Positions 24,801 through 32,655 of a DNA stretch of 38,199 nucleotides are shown piece by piece. How positions within the stretch are numbered: position 1 is the first letter of the stretch; the number at the start of each line of letters is the position of its first letter. Position numbers and translations under genes: made by a program. The notes under the pieces are model-generated. The model was not told where the DNA came from. It was given only the letters and a program-made list of their open reading frames with translations, and did no database searches. Source of the DNA: Gemmataceae bacterium (lineage in GTDB: Bacteria; Planctomycetota; Planctomycetia; Gemmatales; Gemmataceae); NCBI GenBank assembly GCA_020847555.1, contig JADLBT010000203.1:1-38199 (forward strand), read 5' to 3'.

Positions 24801-25929
24801 GAGCGACCGGGCGATGCGGCAGGCCGAGGAAATCTTCCGCGTGCATCCGCGCTTCGCGTGGACGTACTTCGCGCTGGCGGAACACTACTGCTGGCTACTG
24901 CGCCAGCGTGACCCGCGCCGCGCGCTGGAGTTCCTCGCCACGCTGCCGCCGGAAACCCGGACCTTGCAGCCGTCCCGGCGGGAGTTGCAGATCGAGCGCG
25001 CCCGTACCCTCGCGGTGCTCGGCCGGCTGGATGAGGCCGAGCGCTGTCTCGACGCCTACTTCGCCGCCCTCCCGCCGTGCGTCGATGCGCGGGGTTACCG
25101 CTGGTACGCGGAGGCGTGGCTGGTCCGCGGGTTCGTGCGCGAGGCGAAGGGGGACCGGAAGGGCGCCGAGGACGCCTGGCGGAAGGGCATTTACCGGAAC
25201 TGGCGCCGCCTCGTGGGGGAGGGCGACCCGGGCGACAAGGGCGGGCCGAAGGACCACCTGCCCGGGCTGGAAACCGCGTTGCCGACCCTGTACGCGACCA
25301 TCCTCGGCTCCCTGGCCGGTGACATGACCGACGCGGAGGCGAACGCCTTCATCGATGGGGCGCAGCGCGTGGTCGGCCCCAATGCCCAGACAGCCCTGAT
25401 GGGGCAGGTGGGCCTCCGCCCGTCGCCCGACCTGATCCGTGGGCTGTGGCGGGACGGCCGGGGGCGCGCGTACGCCCGCCGGATCGGGCTGCAGACCATC
25501 CCGTATGCCGAGTTGGCCCGCGGCCCGCTCCAGCTACTCGGGGTGGCGGTGCTGCGCGAGAAGGCGTTCAAGGGGCCGCTGACGGCCGAGCAGGAGGGGA
25601 TCCTGTGGCAACTCACCGACGACGTCGCCCGGTTCAGCACGGCGGAGTTGTGGAAGCTCGGGCCGCCGCTGTTCGTGACGCTGCGCGGCGGCGGGCCGGC
25701 GAACCCGCTGGGCTGGAAGGCACTGGCCGCGAACCTCCAGCCAAAGGTGCGCGGACCGCTGGCCTACGTCCTCGGTCACCGTTACCTGACGTACCTCAAC
25801 CGACCAGACGACGCCGCGGGGTTCTTCACGGCCGCCCTGACCGACGCGCCGGCCGGATCGCCACTGGAGCGCCTCGCCCGCACCGGGCTGGCGCACGCCC
25901 GGCGCCCTACCAGTCCGGAGCGTCAGTGA
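21823..25929 (+). CDS. Transmembrane Ser/Thr protein kinase with large uncharacterised C-terminal half
   Basis: This is a 1368-residue Hanks-type kinase. Residues 1-178 form an N-terminal region with RRFEDAWQRGPRPDLRAF, seen in many planctomycete kinases. The kinase domain starts near 179. It has GRGGMGVV, catalytic Lys 208, HRDIKPANV with D301 and DFG with D320, so it should be active. A membrane helix lies at about 467-490, followed by a charged coiled-coil-like stretch. The 850-residue remainder has no family I can name. It includes a beta-rich part (about 590-810), a TPR-like helical part from about 817 and a long helical end. The 21823 start has GGGAGA upstream and lies after the predicted promoter. 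The last codons and stop lie inside the palindrome 25909-25970. Confidence 0.9.
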   Translation: MGAANEHLSGLATGSLDRLEAIVRRFEDAWQRGPRPDLRAFAPPGQVTHALLIELTLIDLEYRLQAGEPVRVETYLEWCPELRADRNAVLTLVRAEYERRRRDEPRLGVEEYLARFPQYGEELAPLGGPPEPHPTPPLKPGSGTADLASTIAHPSGSTNDAAPQRPADDADSLPSLPDYEILEVIGRGGMGVVLKARHRPLNRLVALKMPLSHQLAGDADRERFLREARSAARLHHPHICPIYEVGEHDGRPYLAMRFIRGETLKAWTARVRPTARQAAEVVAALARAVGYAHEHGVIHRDIKPANVIVDGDTGQPVLTDFGLAKELAEQAAEMTQSGQILGTPAYMAPEQAAGRTHEVGPAADVYALGVVLYELLTGRLPFAGGVGEILHRVQSEEPPPPRKLAPRLHRDLETICLKAMAKVPRDRYLSPAALAEDLDRFGAGEAILARRERLTARVWRKVRRRPAVAVALLAGILAAGATVLTVSLLLARRTTDEVNALKRDFEARLAPPDRSAAALARAEALLAQQKELDTLRAELDRLDATEAAALPRLDERVAELLRDSWRQRVNPGEVKRIEAALTALAARGGALGSTLRNEFQLRARKPQLAFDLDPRAPSGGLGSPAEVFTAPAPQVVGKALVRGGEAGKSPVILTQVACRGNVQLEALFASPSWEDATELSLLLNAASAKERGYYFGLRTLPLPSDPDAKKPAPLPTFGKARQAGGLVSLQIRHGSDRLREQQFKASDLEAGPLYLRAEREGSQLTFQVGKRTPVRFQDAFLLSAGEPGVFGLHWPAGVRVARLWAWEQAVAPGAGPLDLGDHLDAQDRLGEAQVEYRKVAQSAREPRYRLEARYKESLCLLRANDDRKAGELLEEVAAARGDREEGHWALLAQCRLWLLCLRQEKYDRADELYHLIAPGYEFEKLALLVPEYLREEIRLACRPARGLNPFRVDPGRVSALELAVKISDLFEAPELARYMARWDLFLAYNVAGQSDRAMRQAEEIFRVHPRFAWTYFALAEHYCWLLRQRDPRRALEFLATLPPETRTLQPSRRELQIERARTLAVLGRLDEAERCLDAYFAALPPCVDARGYRWYAEAWLVRGFVREAKGDRKGAEDAWRKGIYRNWRRLVGEGDPGDKGGPKDHLPGLETALPTLYATILGSLAGDMTDAEANAFIDGAQRVVGPNAQTALMGQVGLRPSPDLIRGLWRDGRGRAYARRIGLQTIPYAELARGPLQLLGVAVLREKAFKGPLTAEQEGILWQLTDDVARFSTAELWKLGPPLFVTLRGGGPANPLGWKALAANLQPKVRGPLAYVLGHRYLTYLNRPDDAAGFFTAALTDAPAGSPLERLARTGLAHARRPTSPERQ

Positions 25930-25970
25930 CGGGCGCCTGGTGGCGCCCGTCACGGACGCTCCGGACTGGT
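25909..25970. repeat. 29-bp-arm palindrome supplying the kinase stop codon
   Basis: Arm 25909-25937 pairs with 25942-25970 at 28 of 29 positions, with a four-base loop. The arm begins ACCAGTCCGGAGCG. The kinase stop TGA (25927-25929) lies in the left arm. A half copy is at 30783-30810. Confidence 0.92.
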
Positions 25971-25990
25971 AAGCGCGACCGGAGCAAACG

Positions 25991-26080
25991 CGACGAGCCG
26001 AAAGCGTAAGCGCCGGCCTTGTTCAGGCTGCCGGCGCTTACGCTTTCGACTCGTCAGCGTCATGGGGTCTGGTCCGGCGG
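25991..26080. repeat. Palindrome family CGACGAGCCGGAAG, copy 2
   Basis: Arm 25991-26016 pairs with 26031-26055. It shares the core, the upstream GCAAACG flank and the downstream TCTGGTCCGG with copy 1 at 17290-17377. It lies directly after the 25909-25970 palindrome. Three imperfect tandem 7-mers (CCCCTGA, CCCCTGG, CCCCTCC) follow at 26088-26108. Confidence 0.9.
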
Positions 26081-26198
26081 CACTTAGCCCCTGACCCCTG
26101 GCCCCTCCTTTTCGTACACTTCCAGGAACCGCGCGAACCGGCACGGAGGCGTAGCCACGCCGCGGCGACCGAACGCATCCACACAGGAAGAGATTACC

Positions 26199-28862
26199 AT
26201 GTCCAGGTTCGTTTACTTCTTCGGCGGCAGCACGGCCGACGGCGACGGCAAGATGAAGGATCTCCTCGGCGGCAAGGGCGCCAACCTCGCCGAGATGTGC
26301 AAGATCGGCATCCCCGTCCCGCCGGGGTTCACCATCACCACCGAGGTCTGCGCCGCCTACTACGACCACGGCAAGAAGATTCCCGAGGCCGCCATCCCGC
26401 AGATCGATGAGGCGCTCAAGAAGGTCGAGAGCACCTTCGGCAAGAAATTCGGCGATCCGGTCGATCCGCTGCTGGTGAGCGTCCGGTCCGGGGCCGCCCT
26501 GTCGATGCCCGGGATGATGAACACCATCCTCAACCTCGGGCTGACCGACGCCAGCGCCGAGGGTCTCGCCCGCAAGACCGGCAACCCCCGGTTTGCCTAC
26601 GACAGCTACCGCCGGCTGATCGACATGTTCGGCAGCACCGCGATGGGGTGCGAACACGAGGAGTTCGAGCACGAGATCCACACGCTCAAGCAGGAGAAGG
26701 GCGTCAAGCTCGACACCGACCTGACCGCTGACAACCTGAAGGAACTGGTGAAGCGGTACAAGGCGGTCTACAAGAAGCACGTCAAGGATGACTTCCCGCA
26801 AGATCCCCGGAAGCAGCTCTACCTCGCCATCAACGCCGTGTTCAATTCGTGGAACGGCAACAAGGCGGTCGAGTACCGCCGCATCGAACGCATCACCGGG
26901 TTGAAGGGCACCGCCGTCAACGTCCAGGCGATGGTGTTCGGGAACATGGGCGGCACATCCGGCACCGGAGTCGCGTTTACCCGCGACCCGAACACCGGCG
27001 CGAACGTGTTCTACGGCGACTACCTGATCAACGCCCAGGGCGAGGACGTCGTCGCCGGTATCCGCACCCCCGCGCACATCGACCAGCTCGAAAAGGAGAT
27101 GCCGGTCGTCTACAAGCAGCTCGTCGATATCCGCGGGAAGCTGGAGAAGCACTACAAGGAGATGCAGGACATCGAGTTCACGGTGCAGGAGGGCACCCTG
27201 TACATGCTCCAGACCCGGACCGGCAAGCGGACCGGGACGGCGGCCGTGCGCATCGCCGTCGAGATGGTCAAGGAAGAGCTGATCGACGAGACGACCGCCG
27301 TCAAGCGCGTCAACCCGGAAAGCCTCAACCATCTGCTCCAGCCGCAGCTCGACCCGAAGTCGAAGATCAAGCCGGTCGCCCAGGGCATCGCTGCCAGCCC
27401 CGGCGGCGCCTCCGGCAAGGTAGTGCTCTCCGCCGAGGCCGCCGTCGCCCACGCCGAGAAGCATCCGGGCGAGGCGATCCTGCTGGTCCGCAAGGAAACG
27501 TCCCCCGAGGACGTGGCCGGCATGCACCTGGCCCGGGGCATCCTCACCAGCACCGGCGGCAAGGCCAGTCACGCGGCGGTCGTCGCCCGCGGTTGGGGCA
27601 AGCCGTGCGTCGTCGGCTGCGAGGCCGTCAAGATCGACGAGAAGAATCAGACGGTCACGCTCGCCGGGCAGACGGTCAAGGCCGGCGATTTCCTGACGAT
27701 CAACGGCACCACCGGCGACGTGATGATCGGCAAGGTGGAGACGATCGCCCCGACCATGAGCGGCGACTTCGCCACCCTCATGCGGTGGGCCGACAGGAGC
27801 CGCAAGCTGAAGGTCCGCACCAACGCCGACACCCCGGCCGACGCCCAGAAGGCCCGCGAGTTCGGCGCCGAGGGCATCGGGCTGTGCCGGACCGAGCACA
27901 TGTTCTTCGGCGAGGACCGCATCGCGGCCGTCCGCGAGATGATCCTCTCGACCACCACGGAGGATCGCGAGAAGGCCCTGGCCAAGGTCGGGCCGTACCA
28001 GAAGGCCGACTTCGTCGGCATCTTCGAGGCGATGGACGGGCTGCCGGTGACGATCCGGCTGCTCGACCCGCCGCTGCACGAGTTCCTCCCGCAGAAGGAC
28101 ACCCGCGCCGGCGCCGAGGCCGTCGCCCGGCAGCTCGGCGTGTCGGTCGCGAAGGTCTTCGAGCGTGTGGACGAGCTGCACGAGATGAATCCGATGATGG
28201 GATTCCGCGGCTGCCGGCTGCCGATCGTTTACCCGGAGATCGGCGACATGCAGGTGCGGGCCATCATCGAGGCCGCCATCGAGGTCAAGAAGAAGGGCAA
28301 GAGCGTTTTGCCCGAGATCATGATCCCGCTGGTCGGCGTCGTGGAAGAGTTGATCTTCTTGAAGAAGCGGGCGATCGCGGTCGCCGAGGAGTGCATGAAG
28401 AAGGCCGGTGTGCAGGTCGAGTATCAGATCGGCACCATGATCGAGCTACCGCGGGCTGCCCTGACCGCCGACCAGATCGCCACGGAGGCCGAGTTCTTCA
28501 GCTTCGGCACGAACGACCTGACGCAGATGACGTTCGGCTTCAGCCGCGACGACATCCGCGGGTTCATGCCGACCTACCTGAAGGAGAAGATCCTGTCGAT
28601 CGACCCGTTCCAGTCGATCGACGTCGGCGGCGTCGGGCAGCTGATCGAGATCGGCATCAGAAAGGGCCGCGAGGGCCGCCAGGCGAAGCACGGCCAGCAC
28701 CTGAAGGTCGGCATTTGCGGCGAGCACGGCGGCGACCCGGACAGCGTGGTGTTCTGCCACCACGCCGGCATGGACTACGTGAGCTGCTCGCCGTTCCGCG
28801 TACCAATCGCCCGCCTGGCCGCCGCCCAGGCCGCCCTCGGCACCGCCCAGCGCGACAAGTAA
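26199..28862 (+). CDS. ppdK: Pyruvate, phosphate dikinase
   Basis: PPDK interconverts pyruvate, ATP and phosphate with phosphoenolpyruvate, AMP and pyrophosphate, serving gluconeogenesis or PPi-linked glycolysis. The 887 residues match the family. The N-terminal ATP-grasp part opens with KDLLGGKGANLAEMCKIGIP and has SVRSGAALSMPGMMNTILNL. The swivelling phosphohistidine domain has TGGKASHAAVVARGWGKPC with H458. The C-terminal PEP/pyruvate barrel has GLCRTEHMF, FGTNDLTQMTFG and the catalytic C840 in CGEHGGDP. GGAAGAG lies before the ATG. I found no convincing promoter in the 269-base upstream gap, which is mostly repeats. It converges with the RdgC-like gene across a perfect inverted repeat. 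Confidence 0.97.
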   Translation: MSRFVYFFGGSTADGDGKMKDLLGGKGANLAEMCKIGIPVPPGFTITTEVCAAYYDHGKKIPEAAIPQIDEALKKVESTFGKKFGDPVDPLLVSVRSGAALSMPGMMNTILNLGLTDASAEGLARKTGNPRFAYDSYRRLIDMFGSTAMGCEHEEFEHEIHTLKQEKGVKLDTDLTADNLKELVKRYKAVYKKHVKDDFPQDPRKQLYLAINAVFNSWNGNKAVEYRRIERITGLKGTAVNVQAMVFGNMGGTSGTGVAFTRDPNTGANVFYGDYLINAQGEDVVAGIRTPAHIDQLEKEMPVVYKQLVDIRGKLEKHYKEMQDIEFTVQEGTLYMLQTRTGKRTGTAAVRIAVEMVKEELIDETTAVKRVNPESLNHLLQPQLDPKSKIKPVAQGIAASPGGASGKVVLSAEAAVAHAEKHPGEAILLVRKETSPEDVAGMHLARGILTSTGGKASHAAVVARGWGKPCVVGCEAVKIDEKNQTVTLAGQTVKAGDFLTINGTTGDVMIGKVETIAPTMSGDFATLMRWADRSRKLKVRTNADTPADAQKAREFGAEGIGLCRTEHMFFGEDRIAAVREMILSTTTEDREKALAKVGPYQKADFVGIFEAMDGLPVTIRLLDPPLHEFLPQKDTRAGAEAVARQLGVSVAKVFERVDELHEMNPMMGFRGCRLPIVYPEIGDMQVRAIIEAAIEVKKKGKSVLPEIMIPLVGVVEELIFLKKRAIAVAEECMKKAGVQVEYQIGTMIELPRAALTADQIATEAEFFSFGTNDLTQMTFGFSRDDIRGFMPTYLKEKILSIDPFQSIDVGGVGQLIEIGIRKGREGRQAKHGQHLKVGICGEHGGDPDSVVFCHHAGMDYVSCSPFRVPIARLAAAQAALGTAQRDK

Positions 28863-28874
28863 CATTCCGCCCCC

Positions 28875-28950
28875 GTTTACGTTTCGCGCTCGCGCCGCGC
28901 CGCGAGGGACTTGCTGCCGTTCCCGCGCGACGCGAGCGCGAAACGTAAAC
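28875..28950. repeat. Perfect 20-bp inverted repeat between convergent genes
   Basis: GTTTACGTTTCGCGCTCGCG (28875-28894) recurs exactly inverted at 28931-28950, 36 bases apart. It fills the 95-base gap between ppdK and the RdgC-like gene and could act as a two-way terminator, though no T-run is attached. Confidence 0.9.
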
Positions 28951-28957
28951 AAGCGCG

Positions 28958-30136
28958 CTACCCGATCGCCGACAGGCGGCCGCGCTCCTCGCGCTGTAGC
29001 CACTTCTGGATGCGCGCCAGCTCCTTCGGCCAGTCCGGGCCGCAGCGCCGGTGGCCGAAGGCGTCGTAGAGCAGATCGAGCGTCTCCAGCAGGTGGCGCA
29101 GCTGATCGACGCGCTCATTATGGCGGGCGCGTTCGTCCTCTCCTTCCGGCGGCGGGAGCTTCGCCCCGCTGATGCCGAGCGTTTCGGCCTGTAACGTCAC
29201 CTCGTACTGCTGGTCGTGCCGCACCAGCGTCAGGCCAGCGCGCCGTGGCAGCTTGCCGGCCTGGATGGCGCGGCGCGCCTCGGGCAGCCGGGTCGGGCCG
29301 TCGCTGGCGATGCTCTCCTTGCCGGTCTGGCCGCGCGGGCACTCCAGCGTCAGCGTCCGCGCGAACATCGCCGTCACCTCGGACTTGTCCGCCAGTTCCA
29401 GCGCGTCCGACTCGCTGTCGAGCACGAACCACAGCCACAGCAGGAACTCGTTGCCCAGGAAGTCCCGGTTCGCCTCGTCGGGCAGCCACGCGACCTCCGA
29501 CACCGCCGCCCCGGGGATGAACAGCGCCGGCTTTGCGTCGTCCACCCCGCGCGTCTGGTCGCGGCCCTCGGCCTGCGCGAACGCCTGCCGCCCAGCCCCG
29601 TGCAGCTCGAACCCGCGGCCGAACGTCTGCTCGAACAGCGGATGCAGCCGATCCAGGATCGTGACCGAGTTCGTGCCGACGAGCAACTCGTTGGAGCGCG
29701 CGTCCCACAGCAGCGGGTACGCCTTGCGGCGCAGGTAGCGACCGTCGGCCGACTCGGCCTCGATCTTCGCCTTCGCCATTTCGCGCGCCTCGCGGCGCTG
29801 GCGGGCGCTGGGGTGGCCGCTCGGGTTGCCGGCCGCCAGCGCCTCCAGTTCCACCTGGGTGTAGGCGCGCAGCAGGTCGCCCGGCACCTTCTGCGCATCG
29901 ACCCGCAGAGCGAAGTGCAGGGTATCGTTGACGACGTTCTTCGCCAGGTCGAAGCGCGTGTCGAGGATGTGGTCGCCCGCGATCCACCCGGCCTGCGACC
30001 CGTCCGCAGTGGCGATGCGTTGCTTGCCGACGGCGTGGGTGGTTAGCTGCTCCAGCACCTCGGGGCCGAAGGAACGGGGGGGACGGCCAGCAACGGCGAA
30101 GCGGGTGCAGGTGACGCGACCTGAGAAGAATCCCAT
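28958..30136 (-). CDS. rdgC: RdgC-like recombination-associated protein
   Basis: RdgC is a ring-shaped DNA-binding protein that limits RecA activity in proteobacteria. This 392-residue protein starts MGFFSGRVTCTRFAVAGRPP. The stretches GWIAGDHILDTRF, LHFALRVDAQKVPGDLLRAY, PLLWDARSNELLVGTNS and FLGNEFLLWLWFVLDSES resemble divergent RdgC homologues outside gamma-proteobacteria. It is longer than the roughly 300 residues of the E. coli protein. The start at 30136 is preceded by GGAGGG at seven bases; a GTG 15 bases earlier lies on that ribosome binding site and is less likely. A small hairpin (30158-30164 with 30171-30177) lies in the leader. Family assignment is from recalled patterns, so a related RdgC-superfamily role is possible. 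Confidence 0.72.
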   Translation of the reverse strand: MGFFSGRVTCTRFAVAGRPPRSFGPEVLEQLTTHAVGKQRIATADGSQAGWIAGDHILDTRFDLAKNVVNDTLHFALRVDAQKVPGDLLRAYTQVELEALAAGNPSGHPSARQRREAREMAKAKIEAESADGRYLRRKAYPLLWDARSNELLVGTNSVTILDRLHPLFEQTFGRGFELHGAGRQAFAQAEGRDQTRGVDDAKPALFIPGAAVSEVAWLPDEANRDFLGNEFLLWLWFVLDSESDALELADKSEVTAMFARTLTLECPRGQTGKESIASDGPTRLPEARRAIQAGKLPRRAGLTLVRHDQQYEVTLQAETLGISGAKLPPPEGEDERARHNERVDQLRHLLETLDLLYDAFGHRRCGPDWPKELARIQKWLQREERGRLSAIG

Positions 30137-30280
30137 AAGTGTGCCCTCCACGACAAGGGATCGGCGTTACCCGATCCGCTCTCCAGCGGGACGACCCCCG
30201 GGGCAAGGTTAGCAGCAAGGGCAAGGTCGGTTGGCGGGCGCAAGTGGTAGCGATGGTGAAACCGGCAGGAGTGGGGGGCG

Positions 30281-30322
30281 CAAAACGCGAGGCCGCGATG
30301 TACAAGGGGGCATCGCGGCCTC
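30281..30322 (-). terminator. Intrinsic terminator of the 62-residue gene
   Basis: GAGGCCGCGATG (30289-30300) pairs perfectly over 12 bases with CATCGCGGCCTC (30311-30322). On the minus strand the stem is followed by GCGTTTTG. It lies 25 bases after the stop of the small gene. Confidence 0.75.
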
Positions 30323-30346
30323 AGATGGTCGGTGGGACGGGGATTT

Positions 30347-30535
30347 TCAGCGGTAGGCGTAAGCGGGGATGGCCTCGGTAGCGTTCAGCTCCAGATCCTT
30401 CTTGTCCATCTCTTCATGCACGACCGGGTGCCAGGTGGGTTTGCGGTCCTCGCGGGGTACGTAGTGTTCACGAGCCCAGCGCCGCAACCGCAACTCTTCG
30501 ATAAAATCCAACTCCGCCACTACGCTGCTTGGCAT
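30347..30535 (-). CDS. Orphan small protein of 62 residues, function unknown
   Basis: I do not recognise this protein. It starts MPSSVVAELDFIEELRLRRW and contains AREHYVPREDRKPTWHPVVH and EEMDKKDLEL. It is soluble, has no cysteine and no membrane segment, and is rich in charged and aromatic residues (Trp 20 and Trp 35). The pattern LRLRRWAREHYVP..R....WHPVVHEEM looks constrained rather than random. Evidence that it is a real gene: AGGGGAG before the ATG, a near-consensus promoter at 30590-30617 and a perfect 12-bp terminator right after it. It is an isolated single-gene unit between rdgC and ptsI. Confidence 0.75.
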   Translation of the reverse strand: MPSSVVAELDFIEELRLRRWAREHYVPREDRKPTWHPVVHEEMDKKDLELNATEAIPAYAYR

Positions 30536-30589
30536 AACACACTCCCCTCACAACGTGGAAACACCCCACCCGACCGGGTGGAGATAGCA

Positions 30590-30617
30590 AGTATATCGGA
30601 CCTAAGTGTAAGTTCAA
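30590..30617 (-). promoter_or_regulatory. Strong predicted promoter of the 62-residue gene
   Basis: On the minus strand TTGAAC (30612-30617), a 16-base spacer and TATACT (30590-30595). The AT-rich patch stands out in this GC-rich sequence. The leader would be about 48 bases. Confidence 0.65.
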
Positions 30618-30782
30618 GAATGTTCTTCGTGCCCGTCACGGAATTTGGGCAGGCTGCGAGCGCTCGTGCCGGCCTCAGTCAGCCGGGTGCCGCGATGCGG
30701 AACGATACCAGTTATCGGCGGCCCCGCCCGAATCCTTGAAGTGAGGTGGGGCGAGCAGGTACGGCTGGGGCCGGATCGACAA

Positions 30783-30810
30783 GCGCCCGGCGCTGGCGCT
30801 CCGGGCTGGT
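30783..30810. repeat. Half copy of the kinase-end palindrome
   Basis: On the minus strand it reads ACCAGCCCGGAGCGCCAGCG and on to CGGGCGC. It differs at only a few of 28 positions from the left arm of 25909-25970. It lies just past the ptsI stop and can fold as GCCCGG/CCGGGC, so it may help terminate ptsI. The rest of the 30618-30824 stretch shows nothing recognisable. Confidence 0.75.
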
Positions 30811-30824
30811 CGAGGCGGCGCCTG

Positions 30825-32576
30825 TTACTTGCTCAGATCGAGGAAGGCGACGGATGGGCAGATTTCGCGCGATTTGCGGCTGAGGAAGGCGCGGACCTCG
30901 CCGACGGTGCGCATCCGCAACACGCGCTGAGCGATGTTCCGGGCCTCGGCGGAATCGGTGCGGCGGATCAGTTCCTTGATCGAGGGGACGAACGCCGGGC
31001 TCATGCTCAGCCGCCGGAGCCCCATGCCGAACAGCGGCAGGAAGCAGCGCGGTTGGCCCGCCATCTCACCGCAAAGCGTCACCGGCTTGCCGCAGTCGGT
31101 GCAGGCCTGGATGACCTGGGCCAGCAGTTTCATCACCGCCGGGTTAAACGGCTCGCACAGGTGGGCGACCTTCGGGTTGTCGCGGTCGGCCGCCATCAGG
31201 TACTGGATCAGGTCGTTGGACCCGATGCTGACGAAATCGACCTCGTGCAGGATGGGCTCGATGCACAGGGCCGCGGCCGGTACTTCCAGCATGACGCCGA
31301 GCGCGACGTCGTCGCCGAACGCCACCCCCTCCCGCCGCAGCTGCGCCTTGGTCCGCTTGACGGTCCGCTTCAGGCGCTGGACCTCCTCCAGGGTGCTGAC
31401 CATCGGGAACAGCAGGCTGACCTTGCCGTGCAGACCGGCCCGGAGAATGGCGCGCATCTGCGTCTGGAAGAACTCCGGGTAGTCGGAGCTGAGCCGGATG
31501 CTGCGCCACCCCATGAACGGGTTGGCCTCCCGGACGTGGCCCAGGTACGGCACGTTCTTGTCCCCGCCCAGATCGAGGGTGCGGATCGTAACGATTCGGT
31601 TCGGGGCCGCCTCGATCACCGCCCGGTAGGCGGCCAACTGCTCCTCCTCTGTCGGCACCGTCGGGTGAGTCAGGAACAGGTACTCGGTCCGGTACAACCC
31701 GACCCCACCGGCCCCGGCGCGCGCGGCCATGATGGCGTCCGGCGGACCGTTCACGTTGGCGAGCAACTCGACGCGCACGCCGTCGGCCGACACCGGCTCC
31801 TGGTCCCGATTCTCGATCAGCCGGTCGCGCAGATCGACGTACTCGCGTTGCAGCTTGCGATACGCCGACTCGACCTCGGCGCCCGGACGCAGGTAGACGT
31901 GGCCCTCGCGCCCGTCGAGGGCGACCAGGTCGCCGGTCTGGACCTCCCGGAGGATGCCGCGCAACCCGGACACCGCTGGAATGCCGAGCGACCGGGCGAG
32001 GATGGCCGCGTGGCCGGTCGTCCCGCCGGTTTCGGTGACGATGCCCGCCACCTTGAGCCGCTCGAACGTCAGCGCCTGCGACGGGAGGATCTCCGGGGCG
32101 ACGATGACGACCGGCTCATCCGGCTCGATGATGTGCCGCCCCTCCTGCAGGGCGAGCTGGGCGAGCACGCGGCCGATCACGTCGCGCAGATCGGCCATGC
32201 GCTCCTTCAGGTACTCGTCCTGAATCTGACCGAACAGCGTCAGGTATTCGTCCAGAACCTCGTGCAGGGCGGTCCGGGCATCGACGTGACGGTCGAGGAT
32301 GGTGGACTTGACCTTGGTGATCAGGGCCGGGTCGCGGAGGAGCAGGCGGTGAGCCTGGAAGATGGCGGCCTCCTCTTCGCCGACCTGGTCGCGCACCCGG
32401 GACACGATGGCGTCGAGTTCCTGGGCCGCGGCGGCGCAGGCGCAGTCGAACCGGCTGATCTCGTCGGACAGAGCGGCGACGTCCAGGTAATGCGGCTCGC
32501 GGCGGGCGAGCACCTCGTCCACGCAATACGCGCGGGCAACGGCCACCCCCGGCGAAACGGGCACGCCTTTCTTCAT
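30825..32576 (-). CDS. ptsI: Phosphoenolpyruvate-protein phosphotransferase (PTS enzyme I)
   Basis: Enzyme I takes phosphate from phosphoenolpyruvate and passes it to HPr. The 583-residue protein begins [17 protein letters not shown], the usual N-terminus. The phospho-accepting His is H189 in [14 protein letters not shown] and the PEP-site Cys is C502 in LCGEMAG, the same numbers as in E. coli. [15 protein letters not shown] and GSNDLIQY complete the PEP barrel. No GAF domain is fused, so it is the sugar-type form rather than PtsP. No HPr or enzyme II gene is in the window. A close-to-consensus promoter ends six bases before the ATG and no ribosome binding site is visible, suggesting a leaderless message. 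It is divergent from clpB. Confidence 0.96.
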   Translation of the reverse strand: MKKGVPVSPGVAVARAYCVDEVLARREPHYLDVAALSDEISRFDCACAAAAQELDAIVSRVRDQVGEEEAAIFQAHRLLLRDPALITKVKSTILDRHVDARTALHEVLDEYLTLFGQIQDEYLKERMADLRDVIGRVLAQLALQEGRHIIEPDEPVVIVAPEILPSQALTFERLKVAGIVTETGGTTGHAAILARSLGIPAVSGLRGILREVQTGDLVALDGREGHVYLRPGAEVESAYRKLQREYVDLRDRLIENRDQEPVSADGVRVELLANVNGPPDAIMAARAGAGGVGLYRTEYLFLTHPTVPTEEEQLAAYRAVIEAAPNRIVTIRTLDLGGDKNVPYLGHVREANPFMGWRSIRLSSDYPEFFQTQMRAILRAGLHGKVSLLFPMVSTLEEVQRLKRTVKRTKAQLRREGVAFGDDVALGVMLEVPAAALCIEPILHEVDFVSIGSNDLIQYLMAADRDNPKVAHLCEPFNPAVMKLLAQVIQACTDCGKPVTLCGEMAGQPRCFLPLFGMGLRRLSMSPAFVPSIKELIRRTDSAEARNIAQRVLRMRTVGEVRAFLSRKSREICPSVAFLDLSK

Positions 32577-32582
32577 GCTCGT

Positions 32583-32611
32583 ACTGTAACAAGGGCGTGG
32601 CGCGCGGTCAA
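32583..32611 (-). promoter_or_regulatory. Predicted promoter of ptsI, giving a leaderless message
   Basis: On the minus strand TTGACC (32606-32611), a 17-base spacer and TACAGT (32583-32588). Only six bases (ACGAGC) separate the -10 from the ptsI ATG, so transcription would begin at or next to the start codon. Confidence 0.6.
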
Positions 32612-32655
32612 ACCCCAGAAAACCACGGGTCCGGCGCCCGCCGGGTCCGCGACGG

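Noticed and set aside
26088..26108. Tandem CCCCTGA/CCCCTGG/CCCCTCC 7-mers as a possible satellite or CRISPR
   Set aside because: Only three imperfect units with no spacers; recorded as a minor repeat note only.
25950..28181. 743-codon minus-strand open frame opposite ppdK
   Set aside because: Antisense shadow; ppdK is complete and unmistakable.
26199..32576. ppdK, rdgC and ptsI as one functional system
   Set aside because: Orientation differs, each is separated by palindromes or other genes, and shared PEP chemistry alone does not link them.
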